Source: Arcticibacterium sp047623945
Lineage (GTDB): Bacteria > Bacteroidota > Bacteroidia > Cytophagales > Spirosomataceae
Direction: 5' to 3'
Length of the DNA stretch: 14,652 nt
Assembly (NCBI GenBank): GCA_047623945.1
Contig: JBLHOT010000091.1
Span: forward strand, 1-14,652
Shown: piece after piece, positions 1-7,642 of the stretch
Layout: the number at the start of each line of letters is the position of its first letter
Numbering within the stretch: the first letter of the stretch is position 1
Notes under the pieces: generated by a model
What the model saw: the letters and a program-made list of their open reading frames with translations, nothing else
Databases searched by the model: none
What the model was told of the DNA's origin: nothing
Program-made: the position numbers and the translations under genes

Positions 1-246
1 GATCGTTCGCAGAAAAAAGGGAGGATAAGAGATGAACTTTTTGCTAATTTGGAGAATTGGTTGGCCGAGGTAAAAGCCAAGATTCCAGAAATAGATCCAG
101 ATTATACTCTAGTAAAGAAAGAACAGGTACTTGACAGAAACGTGGAGGCCCTCTGGCCCAGATTAGAAGCGGAAAGAAAAAGAATGCTTTCTGAAGAATA
201 TCAACCGAACCCCGACTGGTGGGGAAGTAAAATTACAAGTGATTAA
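1..246 (+). CDS. C-terminal fragment of a probable sulfatase (5' end outside window)
   Basis: Frame 1 is open from the first base of the window to the TAA at 244-246, so this is the last 81 codons of a gene starting upstream; the TTG at 49 is only an internal codon. The fragment is charged and helical. The stretch FANLENWLAEVKAKIPEIDP followed by a Y, and the ending PNPDWWGSK, resemble the C-terminal ends of family S1 (formylglycine) sulfatases of Bacteroidota, which often close with a W-L-x-x-V/T-x-A-x-x-P pattern. The catalytic C/S-x-P-x-R signature would lie outside the window, so the call rests on the tail and on the context of a glycoside hydrolase 35 bases downstream. It could be another enzyme with a similar helical tail. 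Confidence 0.55.
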   Translation, partial: DRSQKKGRIRDELFANLENWLAEVKAKIPEIDPDYTLVKKEQVLDRNVEALWPRLEAERKRMLSEEYQPNPDWWGSKITSD

Positions 247-281
247 GAATTTATTTTTTTGAGAAAATTTAACCCTGATTG

Positions 282-3011
282 ATGAAATACAAATTGACTA
301 TTTTAATCCTTTTGCTCGGATTTAACTTTACAAATGCACAAGGAATTCCGCTTCCAGAGCACCCAAGACCAGATTTTGAAAGGCTAGCATGGCAAAATCT
401 AAACGGTTATTGGGAATTTGAGTTTGATAGTTTAAATAGAGGACTAAAAGAAAACTGGGCTTCCAGCAACAAGGACTTTTCTAAAAGAATTAATGTGCCT
501 TTTCCGTGGGGCTCTAAGCTATCAGAGATAGCCGATGAAGCAGATATCGGCTGGTATAGAAAAAGCATTACAGTAAATGCGGACTGGCAGGGCAAAAGAA
601 CGTTTTTCACCATTGGAGCTTCTGACTGGCAAACCAGCGTCTGGCTTGATGGAGTACTTCTGGGAACTCATGAGGGTGGTTATACGCCTTTTTCTTTTGA
701 ATTAACTTCCTTGCTTAAGTATGATGAATCACAGCAATTGGTTGTGAGAGTAGATGACGCAAGGCGTCAATTCACCCTGTATGGGAAGCAAGGGTATGGG
801 AATGCTCGAGGTATGTGGCAAACAGCGTACTTGGAGTCCAGAGGACAAAACTTTATAGAAACAGCACATTTTGTTCCCAATATTGATGAGGGGAAAGCGG
901 TATTACGGTTAGGCCTTGATAAACCTTTATTTAAGGAAGAAGTTCTTAAGCTTAGTTTTAATGAGTTCGTGGTAAATGAAAAGCTGGAAGCAGGCCAAAA
1001 GGATTTTGAAATAGAAATCCCAATAACTAATCAAAGATTATGGACCTTGGAAGATCCGCATCTGTATGAAGTCTCCTTGGCCCTAGCAGATGATTTGGTC
1101 AAGTCCTATTTTGGAATGAGGAAGATTTCGGTGGTCAATTTGCCAGGTACAGATATTCCATATATAGCTTTAAATAATAAGCCAATATATCTACAGCTTA
1201 CCTTAGACCAGTCTTACCATCCTGAAGGTTTCTATACCTTTCCTTCGGATGAATTCATGAGGCAAGAGATTCAGCTATGTAAAGACATCGGCCTAAATGG
1301 ACTTAGAACGCATATTAAAGTCGATATACCAAGAAAGCTGTACTGGGCAGATAAACTAGGTCTACTAGTCATGGCTGATTTACCCAACTCATGGGGCGAG
1401 CCTGATGCTGCGGCTCAAAAAGAATCTGAATACACGCTTCGTGAAATGATTAAACGCGATTTCAATCACCCAGCCATTTTTTCTTGGATTACATTTAATG
1501 AGAGCTGGGGCCTGAAAAGCAAAGTAGAGAATAAAGAAACTGGTAAAAAGAGTAATGCTTATCTACCTAAAACCCAAAATTGGGTAGCATCCATGTACTA
1601 TTTGACCAAGTCCTTAGATGAGACTCGTTTAGTAGAGGATAATTCTATTTGTTGCGGGGCAGGACATACAGAGACAGATATAAATTCATGGCACGCGTAT
1701 CTCCCTGGTTATAAATGGGAAGAATTTATGACTAATCTGGATAAGAATACTTACCCAGGTAGCACTTCGGATTTTGAAAAAGGTTTCACTCAAGGAAACC
1801 AGCCTATGATTAATTCTGAATGTGGGAATGTTTGGGGCTATGAAGGAAGTACTGGTGATATAGATTGGAGCTATGATTATCATAGAATGATGAATGTCTT
1901 TAGACAACATCCTAAAATGGCGGGTTGGCTTTATACAGAGCATCATGATGTTATCAATGAGTGGAATGGCTATTGGCGTTTTGATAGAAGTATGAAGTAT
2001 ACTGGTCTTAATGAGATAGTCAATGGAATGGAGGATAGGGATTTTCATTCTCTCTTTTATGTCTCTACTGGTCAAGATATAACAAAAACGGCGGTTGCAG
2101 GAAGTAGTGTAAACGTTCCCATTTTTATTTCATGTCACACGGGTGAGCCTCTTCCACAGTCTAAAATCATGTTGGAATATCAGTTAACGGGAATAGATGA
2201 GTTGGGAAATAAAGGCGACTTTGAAGTTTCATCAAAGGCCTTCAATTATGAACCATGGATGCAGAAACGAGAGAAAGCCTTAAGTGTTCAAATGCCAGAA
2301 ACAAATGGCTTGTATACTTTGAAATTGGTCATGAAAGACATGAGTGGAAGAGTTCTACACCATAATTTCATGAGTTTTAAAGTAGGCGGGGGAAAGCTTC
2401 CTGAGGAACGTTTAATTATCGAAGCATTGCCAAAGGAAATTACAAAATCTCAATGGTCTGTCAAAAGTTGGGAGGTAATGGATGGCTTAAAAATGAATGG
2501 GACGGGTAATGGCTTTTTCGAATATGAATTTAAAGGAGATGCTTCAACAGTAATATCGGGTTATTTATTGATGGAGCTTGGGGCCAAACAATTATTTGTC
2601 AAAGATAGAGAAGGTGTAGATCTAACAGATATGGATTACATGTTAGGGGCTATAGCCGAGCCAAGCCAGAACAAGAATTCCTATCCAATGACTGATGATA
2701 CTAAGTTTGGGTCTGATGTGCAAATTTCAATTAATGGTAACGTAGTTAGGAATGTGGTTTTGGAAGATGACCCTGCCGACCATCGTGGTATATTGAGCTG
2801 GCATAGTCAGAAAAAAGATTTACTATTACACGAGGCGGGTAGTTATGGCTATCTAGTAAAAGTTCCTTTATCTAAAAATCAAATAAAAACTTTAAAAAGG
2901 GCGAATAAATTGGCCGTTAGATTATCTGTGAAAAACGGAGGAGGTTTGGCCGTTTACGGTAAAGACTTCGGGCGTTATCCTTTTAATCCTAGTCTTGTTT
3001 TAAGTAAGTAA
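282..3011 (+). CDS. Secreted glycoside hydrolase family 2 protein (beta-galactosidase/beta-glucuronidase-like)
   Basis: Exported retaining glycosidase of the GH2 clan-A type, 909 residues from the ATG at 282; the TTG at 279 would add only one residue. Residues 1-19 form a signal peptide (MK, hydrophobic core, cleavage at TNA-Q). Residues about 30-185 are the jelly-roll sugar-binding domain with WYRK and GASDWQTSVWLDG. About 190-285 form the immunoglobulin-like linker. About 290-570 form the TIM barrel. The acid/base is E407 in FNESWG and the nucleophile E513 in NSECGNVWG. About 335 further residues form beta-rich domains. Nothing resembles a lipoprotein cysteine or a T9SS tail, so a periplasmic location is likely. 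It lies 35 bases after the sulfatase-like gene, probably in one operon. Family and catalytic residues are clear; the substrate (galactoside, glucuronide or other, possibly from a sulfated polysaccharide) is inference. Confidence 0.93.
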   Translation: MKYKLTILILLLGFNFTNAQGIPLPEHPRPDFERLAWQNLNGYWEFEFDSLNRGLKENWASSNKDFSKRINVPFPWGSKLSEIADEADIGWYRKSITVNADWQGKRTFFTIGASDWQTSVWLDGVLLGTHEGGYTPFSFELTSLLKYDESQQLVVRVDDARRQFTLYGKQGYGNARGMWQTAYLESRGQNFIETAHFVPNIDEGKAVLRLGLDKPLFKEEVLKLSFNEFVVNEKLEAGQKDFEIEIPITNQRLWTLEDPHLYEVSLALADDLVKSYFGMRKISVVNLPGTDIPYIALNNKPIYLQLTLDQSYHPEGFYTFPSDEFMRQEIQLCKDIGLNGLRTHIKVDIPRKLYWADKLGLLVMADLPNSWGEPDAAAQKESEYTLREMIKRDFNHPAIFSWITFNESWGLKSKVENKETGKKSNAYLPKTQNWVASMYYLTKSLDETRLVEDNSICCGAGHTETDINSWHAYLPGYKWEEFMTNLDKNTYPGSTSDFEKGFTQGNQPMINSECGNVWGYEGSTGDIDWSYDYHRMMNVFRQHPKMAGWLYTEHHDVINEWNGYWRFDRSMKYTGLNEIVNGMEDRDFHSLFYVSTGQDITKTAVAGSSVNVPIFISCHTGEPLPQSKIMLEYQLTGIDELGNKGDFEVSSKAFNYEPWMQKREKALSVQMPETNGLYTLKLVMKDMSGRVLHHNFMSFKVGGGKLPEERLIIEALPKEITKSQWSVKSWEVMDGLKMNGTGNGFFEYEFKGDASTVISGYLLMELGAKQLFVKDREGVDLTDMDYMLGAIAEPSQNKNSYPMTDDTKFGSDVQISINGNVVRNVVLEDDPADHRGILSWHSQKKDLLLHEAGSYGYLVKVPLSKNQIKTLKRANKLAVRLSVKNGGGLAVYGKDFGRYPFNPSLVLSK

Positions 3012-3012
3012 C

Positions 3013-4080
3013 TTAAACCAGTTTTAAATGCTCTTTTAGAGACTCCACAGCCTTATCCATGATTAGATTATAAAAAGGAGTGGTGTCATTCTCTATCTGA
3101 ACCAGCTCTAAACTTTTATAGTAATCAAGACGTGCATTTAAATCTCCTTTAAGAATGGCCAGGGAATAACCGTGTTTGAGTAAAATAAAATTCATGACTA
3201 AACGAGCCGTACGGCCATTCCCATCTATAAAAGGATGAATTGTCACTAAACGCTCATGCATTTCGGCCGCTAGAATGACGGGGTGCATGAGCTTTTTATT
3301 TTTAATGTGAAATTCAAAGTAATCCTCCATTTTTTGAGAGACATCCAAAGCATCTGGCGGAATGTGCTGGCTTCCAGAAATTCTAACATTTGACTTTCTA
3401 TATACGCCTGCATTTTCACTGTCAATTGACTTTAAAACTAACCTATGAATATCCAAAAGGTTTCTCTTAGTTAAATCTTCTGCACCGGTAACCATGGTTC
3501 TGATGAAGTCTATTGCTTCATAATGGTTTATGGCCTCCAGATGCTCTCGCATACTTTTACCTGAAATAGTAATGCCTTCGTTGACAACAAGATGGGTCTC
3601 TTGAAGTGTGAGTCTATTCCCCTCTATTCTGTTACTATCATAGGTATAATTTAGGCTAAAGTGATCTAGAAGCTTCTCTAATTGTAGAGCATTGAGTGGT
3701 TTTTGGCTTTTCCACTCTTTTTGAAGCTCGTCTAGTGCTAGCAATTTATACTTGACGTCATCATTTAGCGGCTGTATTTGCAGTGACTGCTTTGTGCTGA
3801 AATATGCTATTCGGGTTTCTGCAGCCTGTAAAATATCTTTCGGATTCTCTTCATAGGCTAGCCACTGAGCTATCTTATCTGCAAGGAATTCTTTTCTAAG
3901 GCTGTGCAATGGCACATCCATTCCGGCGGATAGCATAAGTAAATGCTTCTCAGACGGGGTTCTTTTCTCACTTTCGTACTTAGAAATAAGGGCTTGGTCT
4001 ATCCCGCTAAGGGTAGACAGTTCCAGCATGGTTTTGCTGTTTTTCGTACGCCAATTTGATATAAATACACCGAGGCTCAT
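3013..4080 (-). CDS. Fic family protein with N-terminal XRE-type helix-turn-helix
   Basis: Predicted Fic enzyme, a family that usually transfers AMP from ATP to hydroxyl groups of target proteins. From the ATG at 4080 it has 355 residues. Residues about 2-59 form an XRE helix-turn-helix (recognition region around ALISKYESEKRTPS). About 100-150 are a helical linker. The motif SNRIEG at 149-154 matches the Fic autoinhibitory S/T-x-x-x-E-G/N, and its position before the Fic core makes this a class II, self-inhibited protein. The core motif HPFIDGNGRTAR at 282-293 is complete, including the catalytic histidine. The frame stays open to an ATG at 4143, but those extra 21 residues fit no domain and would cover a promoter-like box, so 4080 is preferred. 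Its stop lies one base from the GH2 stop on the other strand. No antitoxin partner gene is adjacent. Target unknown. Confidence 0.92.
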   Translation of the reverse strand: MSLGVFISNWRTKNSKTMLELSTLSGIDQALISKYESEKRTPSEKHLLMLSAGMDVPLHSLRKEFLADKIAQWLAYEENPKDILQAAETRIAYFSTKQSLQIQPLNDDVKYKLLALDELQKEWKSQKPLNALQLEKLLDHFSLNYTYDSNRIEGNRLTLQETHLVVNEGITISGKSMREHLEAINHYEAIDFIRTMVTGAEDLTKRNLLDIHRLVLKSIDSENAGVYRKSNVRISGSQHIPPDALDVSQKMEDYFEFHIKNKKLMHPVILAAEMHERLVTIHPFIDGNGRTARLVMNFILLKHGYSLAILKGDLNARLDYYKSLELVQIENDTTPFYNLIMDKAVESLKEHLKLV

Positions 4081-4102
4081 AAAAAGACAAATACTTACAT
4101 GA

Positions 4103-4110
4103 CAAATATA
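4103..4110 (-). promoter_or_regulatory. Candidate -7 box TATATTTG for the Fic gene, inside a palindrome
   Basis: On the minus strand TATATTTG matches the Bacteroidota -7 consensus TAnnTTTG and ends 22 bases before the ATG at 4080. It lies inside the inverted repeat ATGAC-N7-GTCAT (4099-4115), and an 8-base direct repeat GACAAATA occurs at 4086-4093 and 4101-4108. I see no convincing -33 element. An operator overlapping the box would allow self-repression by the XRE domain of the Fic protein; this is inference. Confidence 0.38.
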
Positions 4111-4323
4111 GTCATATTTTATAATTCTAAAATACATTCCCATTTTTCTACACCATCCTTAAAAACTTAGCTCAGGATAAATAAAAATAACTTCATGAAT
4201 TAGTACCCTTTTTCGAATGTGGATGTCTAAAGGTCTATAAGAATTATATAATCAAGTATTTAAGTAATTTTCTGCTCTTTTTGAATTCTCATAAAGTGGA
4301 ACAACGGGTAAGCGGTTCCTTCC

Positions 4324-4331
4324 TACCTTTG
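4324..4331 (+). promoter_or_regulatory. Candidate -7 box TACCTTTG for the GH13 gene
   Basis: TACCTTTG matches TAnnTTTG and ends 19 bases before the ATG at 4351, which would give a short leader. No clear -33 TTTG is present at the expected distance. The rest of the region between the Fic and GH13 genes (4111-4323) is AT-rich, and I see no small gene or strong hairpin in it. Confidence 0.4.
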
Positions 4332-4350
4332 GCTTAATGAATCTATAATA

Positions 4351-7300
4351 ATGACCTATTTAAAAACTATTATCCTTGTTCTCTTTTCTGTTGTCTCATT
4401 GTCTGCACAAATAGTTAAGATACTGCCACTTGACGCATCAGCTAATCAAGAGTTAGAACTCATTTATGATGCTAAACAAGGCACCAAGGGCCTAGTTGGT
4501 GCCACTTCTGTTTATATGCATTCTGGAGTTGTAATTGATCGCCCAGACGGAACAGCCTGGGAAAGTGTCGTGGGTAATTGGGGGAAAGACGATGGGATTG
4601 GTAAAATGATCAAAGTGGATGGAGAAACCGATGTTTGGTCCATTAAATTGAGCCCTACGGCTAAATCTTATTACGGCGTAAATTTTGGAGTACCAATTTT
4701 CAGGTTAGCCATGGTTTTTAGAAACGAGGATGGCACAAAGGAGGGAAAAGGTAATTCAGGCAATTTTAATGGCGGTTTTGTAGCAAGCAATAGTGATATT
4801 TTTGTCGATTTGAATGTGACCAACTATGTTCAGATTCTTCAGCCAAAGAGTAGCATTATATTTTTAGAACAAGGTCTTAAACAAACAATTGATGTGGAGT
4901 CATCGGGCGTCGCAAATAAAATTTCTGTATTTCTGGACGAAGGAAAGGGCTTTGAATTGGTGCAGGAAGTACTTGATTCAAAAACATTGAAAACGGAAAT
5001 TAAACCTAGTAAAACTGGATTCGCAAATATTAAGGCAGAAGCCATTTTTGGAACAGACACCCAGTCAGTTTCTAAAGAAATTCAATTTGTATTTAGAAGG
5101 GCTATCTCTTCTTCAGAATTACCTAAAGGGCTTAGTAAAGGTATTAATTATTCTGAGGATCAAACCAAGGTTAGTTTTGTATTAGAGGCTCCACTTAAGG
5201 ATTTTGTGTACGTAGTAGGGGATTTCTCAGACTGGGAAATCAAAGATGAGTTTTTGATGAATCAAACGGCTGATGGGGAATTATTTTGGCTAGAAATCTC
5301 TAATCTAAGCCCAAAAAAAGAATATGTTTTTCAATACTGGGTAGACGGGACTATCAAAATTCCAGATCCTTATGCCGAGAAAATTGCTGACCCCTGGAAT
5401 GATGATTTAATTCCTGCCAGTATTTATCCAAATCTACCAGAATATAATCGTACTGATTTTGGAATTGCCTCAGTTTTTCAAACGGGTCAACCTGAATTCA
5501 TATGGAACGAATCCGAAAATTCATGGCAGAAGCCAGATAAGGAGAGTCTCATTATTTATGAATTATTGATTAGAGACTTCATAGGTTCTCATAGTTATAA
5601 AGACTTGACAGACACGCTGTCTTATCTAAAAAAACTTGGGATTAATACCATCGAGTTAATGCCGATTATGGAGTTTGAAGGCAATGAAAGTTGGGGATAT
5701 AATGTATCTCAGTTTTTTGCTCCAGATAAATATTACGGAACGAAAGATGACCTAAAGAATTTCATTCAAACAGCACATCAGCAAGGTTTTGTGGTACTTC
5801 TAGACATGGTTTTAAATCATGCTTTTGGGCAAAATCCATTGGTAAGAATGTATTGGGACGAAGCCCAAAACAAACCCTCCACAGAAAACCTATGGTTTAA
5901 TCCTGACGCTAAACATCTTTATAATGTAGGTTACGACTTTAATCATGAAAGTAGCTATACACAGGCATTTGTAGATTCTGTCAATTCCTATTGGCTTAAA
6001 GAGTTTCATTTTGATGGCTTCCGTTTTGATTTGACAAAAGGCTTTACACAAAAAGAAGGATTCACTGATGGTAGTCTTGCGGCAAAAGATGATTCTAGAA
6101 TTGCAATTTTGAAAAGAATGGCATCAAAAATTAGAGAGGTTAGCCCAGATGCTTTTATCATCTTAGAACACTTTGCGGCTCAATCTGAAGAGAACATCTT
6201 AAGAGCTGATGGCATGATGACCTGGGGGAATAATAATCACGACTTCGGTGATTTAATGATTGGTAAAACGAGTCAAAGCCTAAGCTCCATTACCGAGGCC
6301 AGTAGGGTCTCTTATATGGAAAGTCATGACGAACCGCGTCAAATATATCTAGCCAAAAATGCCTCTGTAAAACTAAAAAGCACGTATGACCCTAGAAAAG
6401 AAATAGTAGCTTTAAATAGATTAAAAATGATGTCGGCTTTTTTCTTTACACAGCCTGGCCCCAAATTGATGTGGCAGTTTCAAGAGCTTGGCTATGATAT
6501 TGATATCAATCTTAATGGAAGGACAGGAAACAAACCTCTGCCTTGGGGAGAGAAAGGTTTAGGATACTACCAATCACCTAAGAGACAAAAACTTCTCAAG
6601 ACAAACGCAACAATCCTCAAATTAGTTAATCTAAATAAAGAAGTATTCAAAGAAGGGAAATTGACAAAGTCGATGACGGGTGCTATTAAATCCTTGCTCT
6701 TTGAACATGAAAATATGGATGTCGCCATTATCGGCAACTTTGACATAAAAAGTGCGAACAAGTCTTTTACTTTTCCAAAAGTGGGGGTCTGGTATGACTA
6801 TTTCCAAAAGGACTCTATTTCAGTTACAGGTTCTTTTGACTTTGAGCTCGCCCCAGGAGAGTTTCACGTTTACACCACTGTTAAACAAGAGAAAGTAGAA
6901 GACAGCTTAATTACTTTTTTTGAAGCTAGGGATACTCTAATTGTTCAGGGACAAGTTGTTATTGTATCGCCTGTAGTATTCCAACCTGACTCGGAGATAA
7001 CGATTACATTTAATGCCACAGAGGCAGATGGAAATGGTACAGCCGGATTGATAGCTGCAGATAAAGTTTATATGCACTCTGGGGTTATTTTGAATGATGA
7101 AAACGGATCTTCGTGGGAGTACGTAGTAGGAAACTGGGGTATGGATAATGGCTTAGGCCAAATGACCAAAGTACCAGGTTCGGAAAATAAATGGCAAATA
7201 ATACTGACACCTAAAATATACTATTCAGGTGTTCCTGTTAATGCTAATTGGGCTAGATTAGGAATGGTTTTCAGAAATGGAGACGGCTCTAAAGAAGGAA

Positions 7301-7605
7301 AGGCTATTGGCGGGAATGACATATTCGTCAATTTTACTGAAAAAGAGAGCACTCTTGTTTTGGGAAGTGAGGTGTCTTCAGAATTGATTCTGTATCCTAA
7401 TCCAACCAGTAAATCATTTAGAATTACTGGTCTAGAGAAGCTAAAGGAAATATTACTTTTTGATGCCGGTGGTAAAATGAGGAGGACTTATAAAGTAGGC
7501 CCAGAATCAGAAGAGTATTCGATTGAAAACCTACCGGCTGGCCTCTATATTTTAGAGGTTAAGTCATCAGAAGTAAGCCATAAAAAAAGGCTACTGATTC
7601 ATTAA
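4351..7605 (+). CDS. Secreted GH13 alpha-amylase family enzyme with duplicated flanking modules and T9SS sorting domain
   Basis: Extracellular or surface enzyme of 1084 residues acting on alpha-glucans such as starch or glycogen. Domains in order: signal peptide 1-19 (cleavage LSA-Q); beta-rich module A about 23-155; Ig-like segment about 160-250; CBM48/E-set-like domain about 268-350 (VVGDFSDWE); GH13 barrel about 400-710; C-terminal beta domain to about 845; module B about 873-996, a copy of module A; T9SS type A sorting domain about 1012-1084 (LYPNPTSKSF to LPAGLYILEV). GH13 regions: DMVLNH at 485-490, GFRFD with nucleophile D560, acid/base E606 in ILEHF, and SHD with D660. All three catalytic carboxylates are present. 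Exact specificity (amylase, pullulanase or branching-like) cannot be read. No SusC/SusD pair is visible in the window. The gene appears monocistronic with its own -7 box. Confidence 0.93.
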   Translation: MTYLKTIILVLFSVVSLSAQIVKILPLDASANQELELIYDAKQGTKGLVGATSVYMHSGVVIDRPDGTAWESVVGNWGKDDGIGKMIKVDGETDVWSIKLSPTAKSYYGVNFGVPIFRLAMVFRNEDGTKEGKGNSGNFNGGFVASNSDIFVDLNVTNYVQILQPKSSIIFLEQGLKQTIDVESSGVANKISVFLDEGKGFELVQEVLDSKTLKTEIKPSKTGFANIKAEAIFGTDTQSVSKEIQFVFRRAISSSELPKGLSKGINYSEDQTKVSFVLEAPLKDFVYVVGDFSDWEIKDEFLMNQTADGELFWLEISNLSPKKEYVFQYWVDGTIKIPDPYAEKIADPWNDDLIPASIYPNLPEYNRTDFGIASVFQTGQPEFIWNESENSWQKPDKESLIIYELLIRDFIGSHSYKDLTDTLSYLKKLGINTIELMPIMEFEGNESWGYNVSQFFAPDKYYGTKDDLKNFIQTAHQQGFVVLLDMVLNHAFGQNPLVRMYWDEAQNKPSTENLWFNPDAKHLYNVGYDFNHESSYTQAFVDSVNSYWLKEFHFDGFRFDLTKGFTQKEGFTDGSLAAKDDSRIAILKRMASKIREVSPDAFIILEHFAAQSEENILRADGMMTWGNNNHDFGDLMIGKTSQSLSSITEASRVSYMESHDEPRQIYLAKNASVKLKSTYDPRKEIVALNRLKMMSAFFFTQPGPKLMWQFQELGYDIDINLNGRTGNKPLPWGEKGLGYYQSPKRQKLLKTNATILKLVNLNKEVFKEGKLTKSMTGAIKSLLFEHENMDVAIIGNFDIKSANKSFTFPKVGVWYDYFQKDSISVTGSFDFELAPGEFHVYTTVKQEKVEDSLITFFEARDTLIVQGQVVIVSPVVFQPDSEITITFNATEADGNGTAGLIAADKVYMHSGVILNDENGSSWEYVVGNWGMDNGLGQMTKVPGSENKWQIILTPKIYYSGVPVNANWARLGMVFRNGDGSKEGKAIGGNDIFVNFTEKESTLVLGSEVSSELILYPNPTSKSFRITGLEKLKEILLFDAGGKMRRTYKVGPESEEYSIENLPAGLYILEVKSSEVSHKKRLLIH
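4417..4815 (+). repeat. Protein-level repeat, copy A (N-terminal beta module of the GH13 enzyme)
   Basis: Codons 23-155 encode a module with the blocks VYMHSGV (54-60), VVGNWG (73-78) and MVFRNEDGTKEGK (121-133). The same blocks recur in the same order and at similar spacing in copy B, about 850 residues later. At the DNA level the copies have diverged, so this is an old intragenic duplication or a module acquired twice. Confidence 0.85.
6967..7338 (+). repeat. Protein-level repeat, copy B (C-terminal beta module of the GH13 enzyme)
   Basis: Codons 873-996 carry VYMHSGV (906-912), VVGNWG (925-930) and MVFRNGDGSKEGK (972-984), matching copy A. This copy sits between the catalytic part and the T9SS sorting tail. 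It may bind glucan or act as a structural spacer; neither can be decided from sequence. Confidence 0.85.
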
Positions 7606-7622
7606 TAGAATCAATAGCCTTT
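7582..7622 (-). terminator. Hairpin terminator for der, overlapping the end of the GH13 gene
   Basis: Arms at 7586-7600 and 7608-7622 form a 15-base-pair stem with a 7-base loop. Read on the minus strand the one imperfect position is a G-U wobble and the stem runs into seven U (7588 down to 7582), a good intrinsic terminator 20 bases after the der stop. Read on the plus strand the same position is a C-A mismatch and only a short U run follows, so it would be weaker for the GH13 transcript. The GH13 stop codon (7603-7605) lies in the loop. Confidence 0.75.
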
Positions 7623-7642
7623 GCTAATACTTTGAGTTGGCT

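Noticed and set aside
49..246. Separate 65-residue gene starting at TTG 49
   Set aside because: The frame is open to the window edge and the residues before 49 continue the same charged helical pattern, so this is the tail of a longer gene.
1686..2075. 129-codon open frame on the minus strand inside the GH2 gene
   Set aside because: It lies opposite the catalytic region of a clear GH2 enzyme, has no recognisable motif, and its composition is that of an antisense frame.
4081..4143. Longer start for the Fic protein at 4143
   Set aside because: The extra 21 residues match no domain and would cover a promoter-like box and palindrome; the XRE domain begins right after the ATG at 4080. An upstream start cannot be fully excluded.
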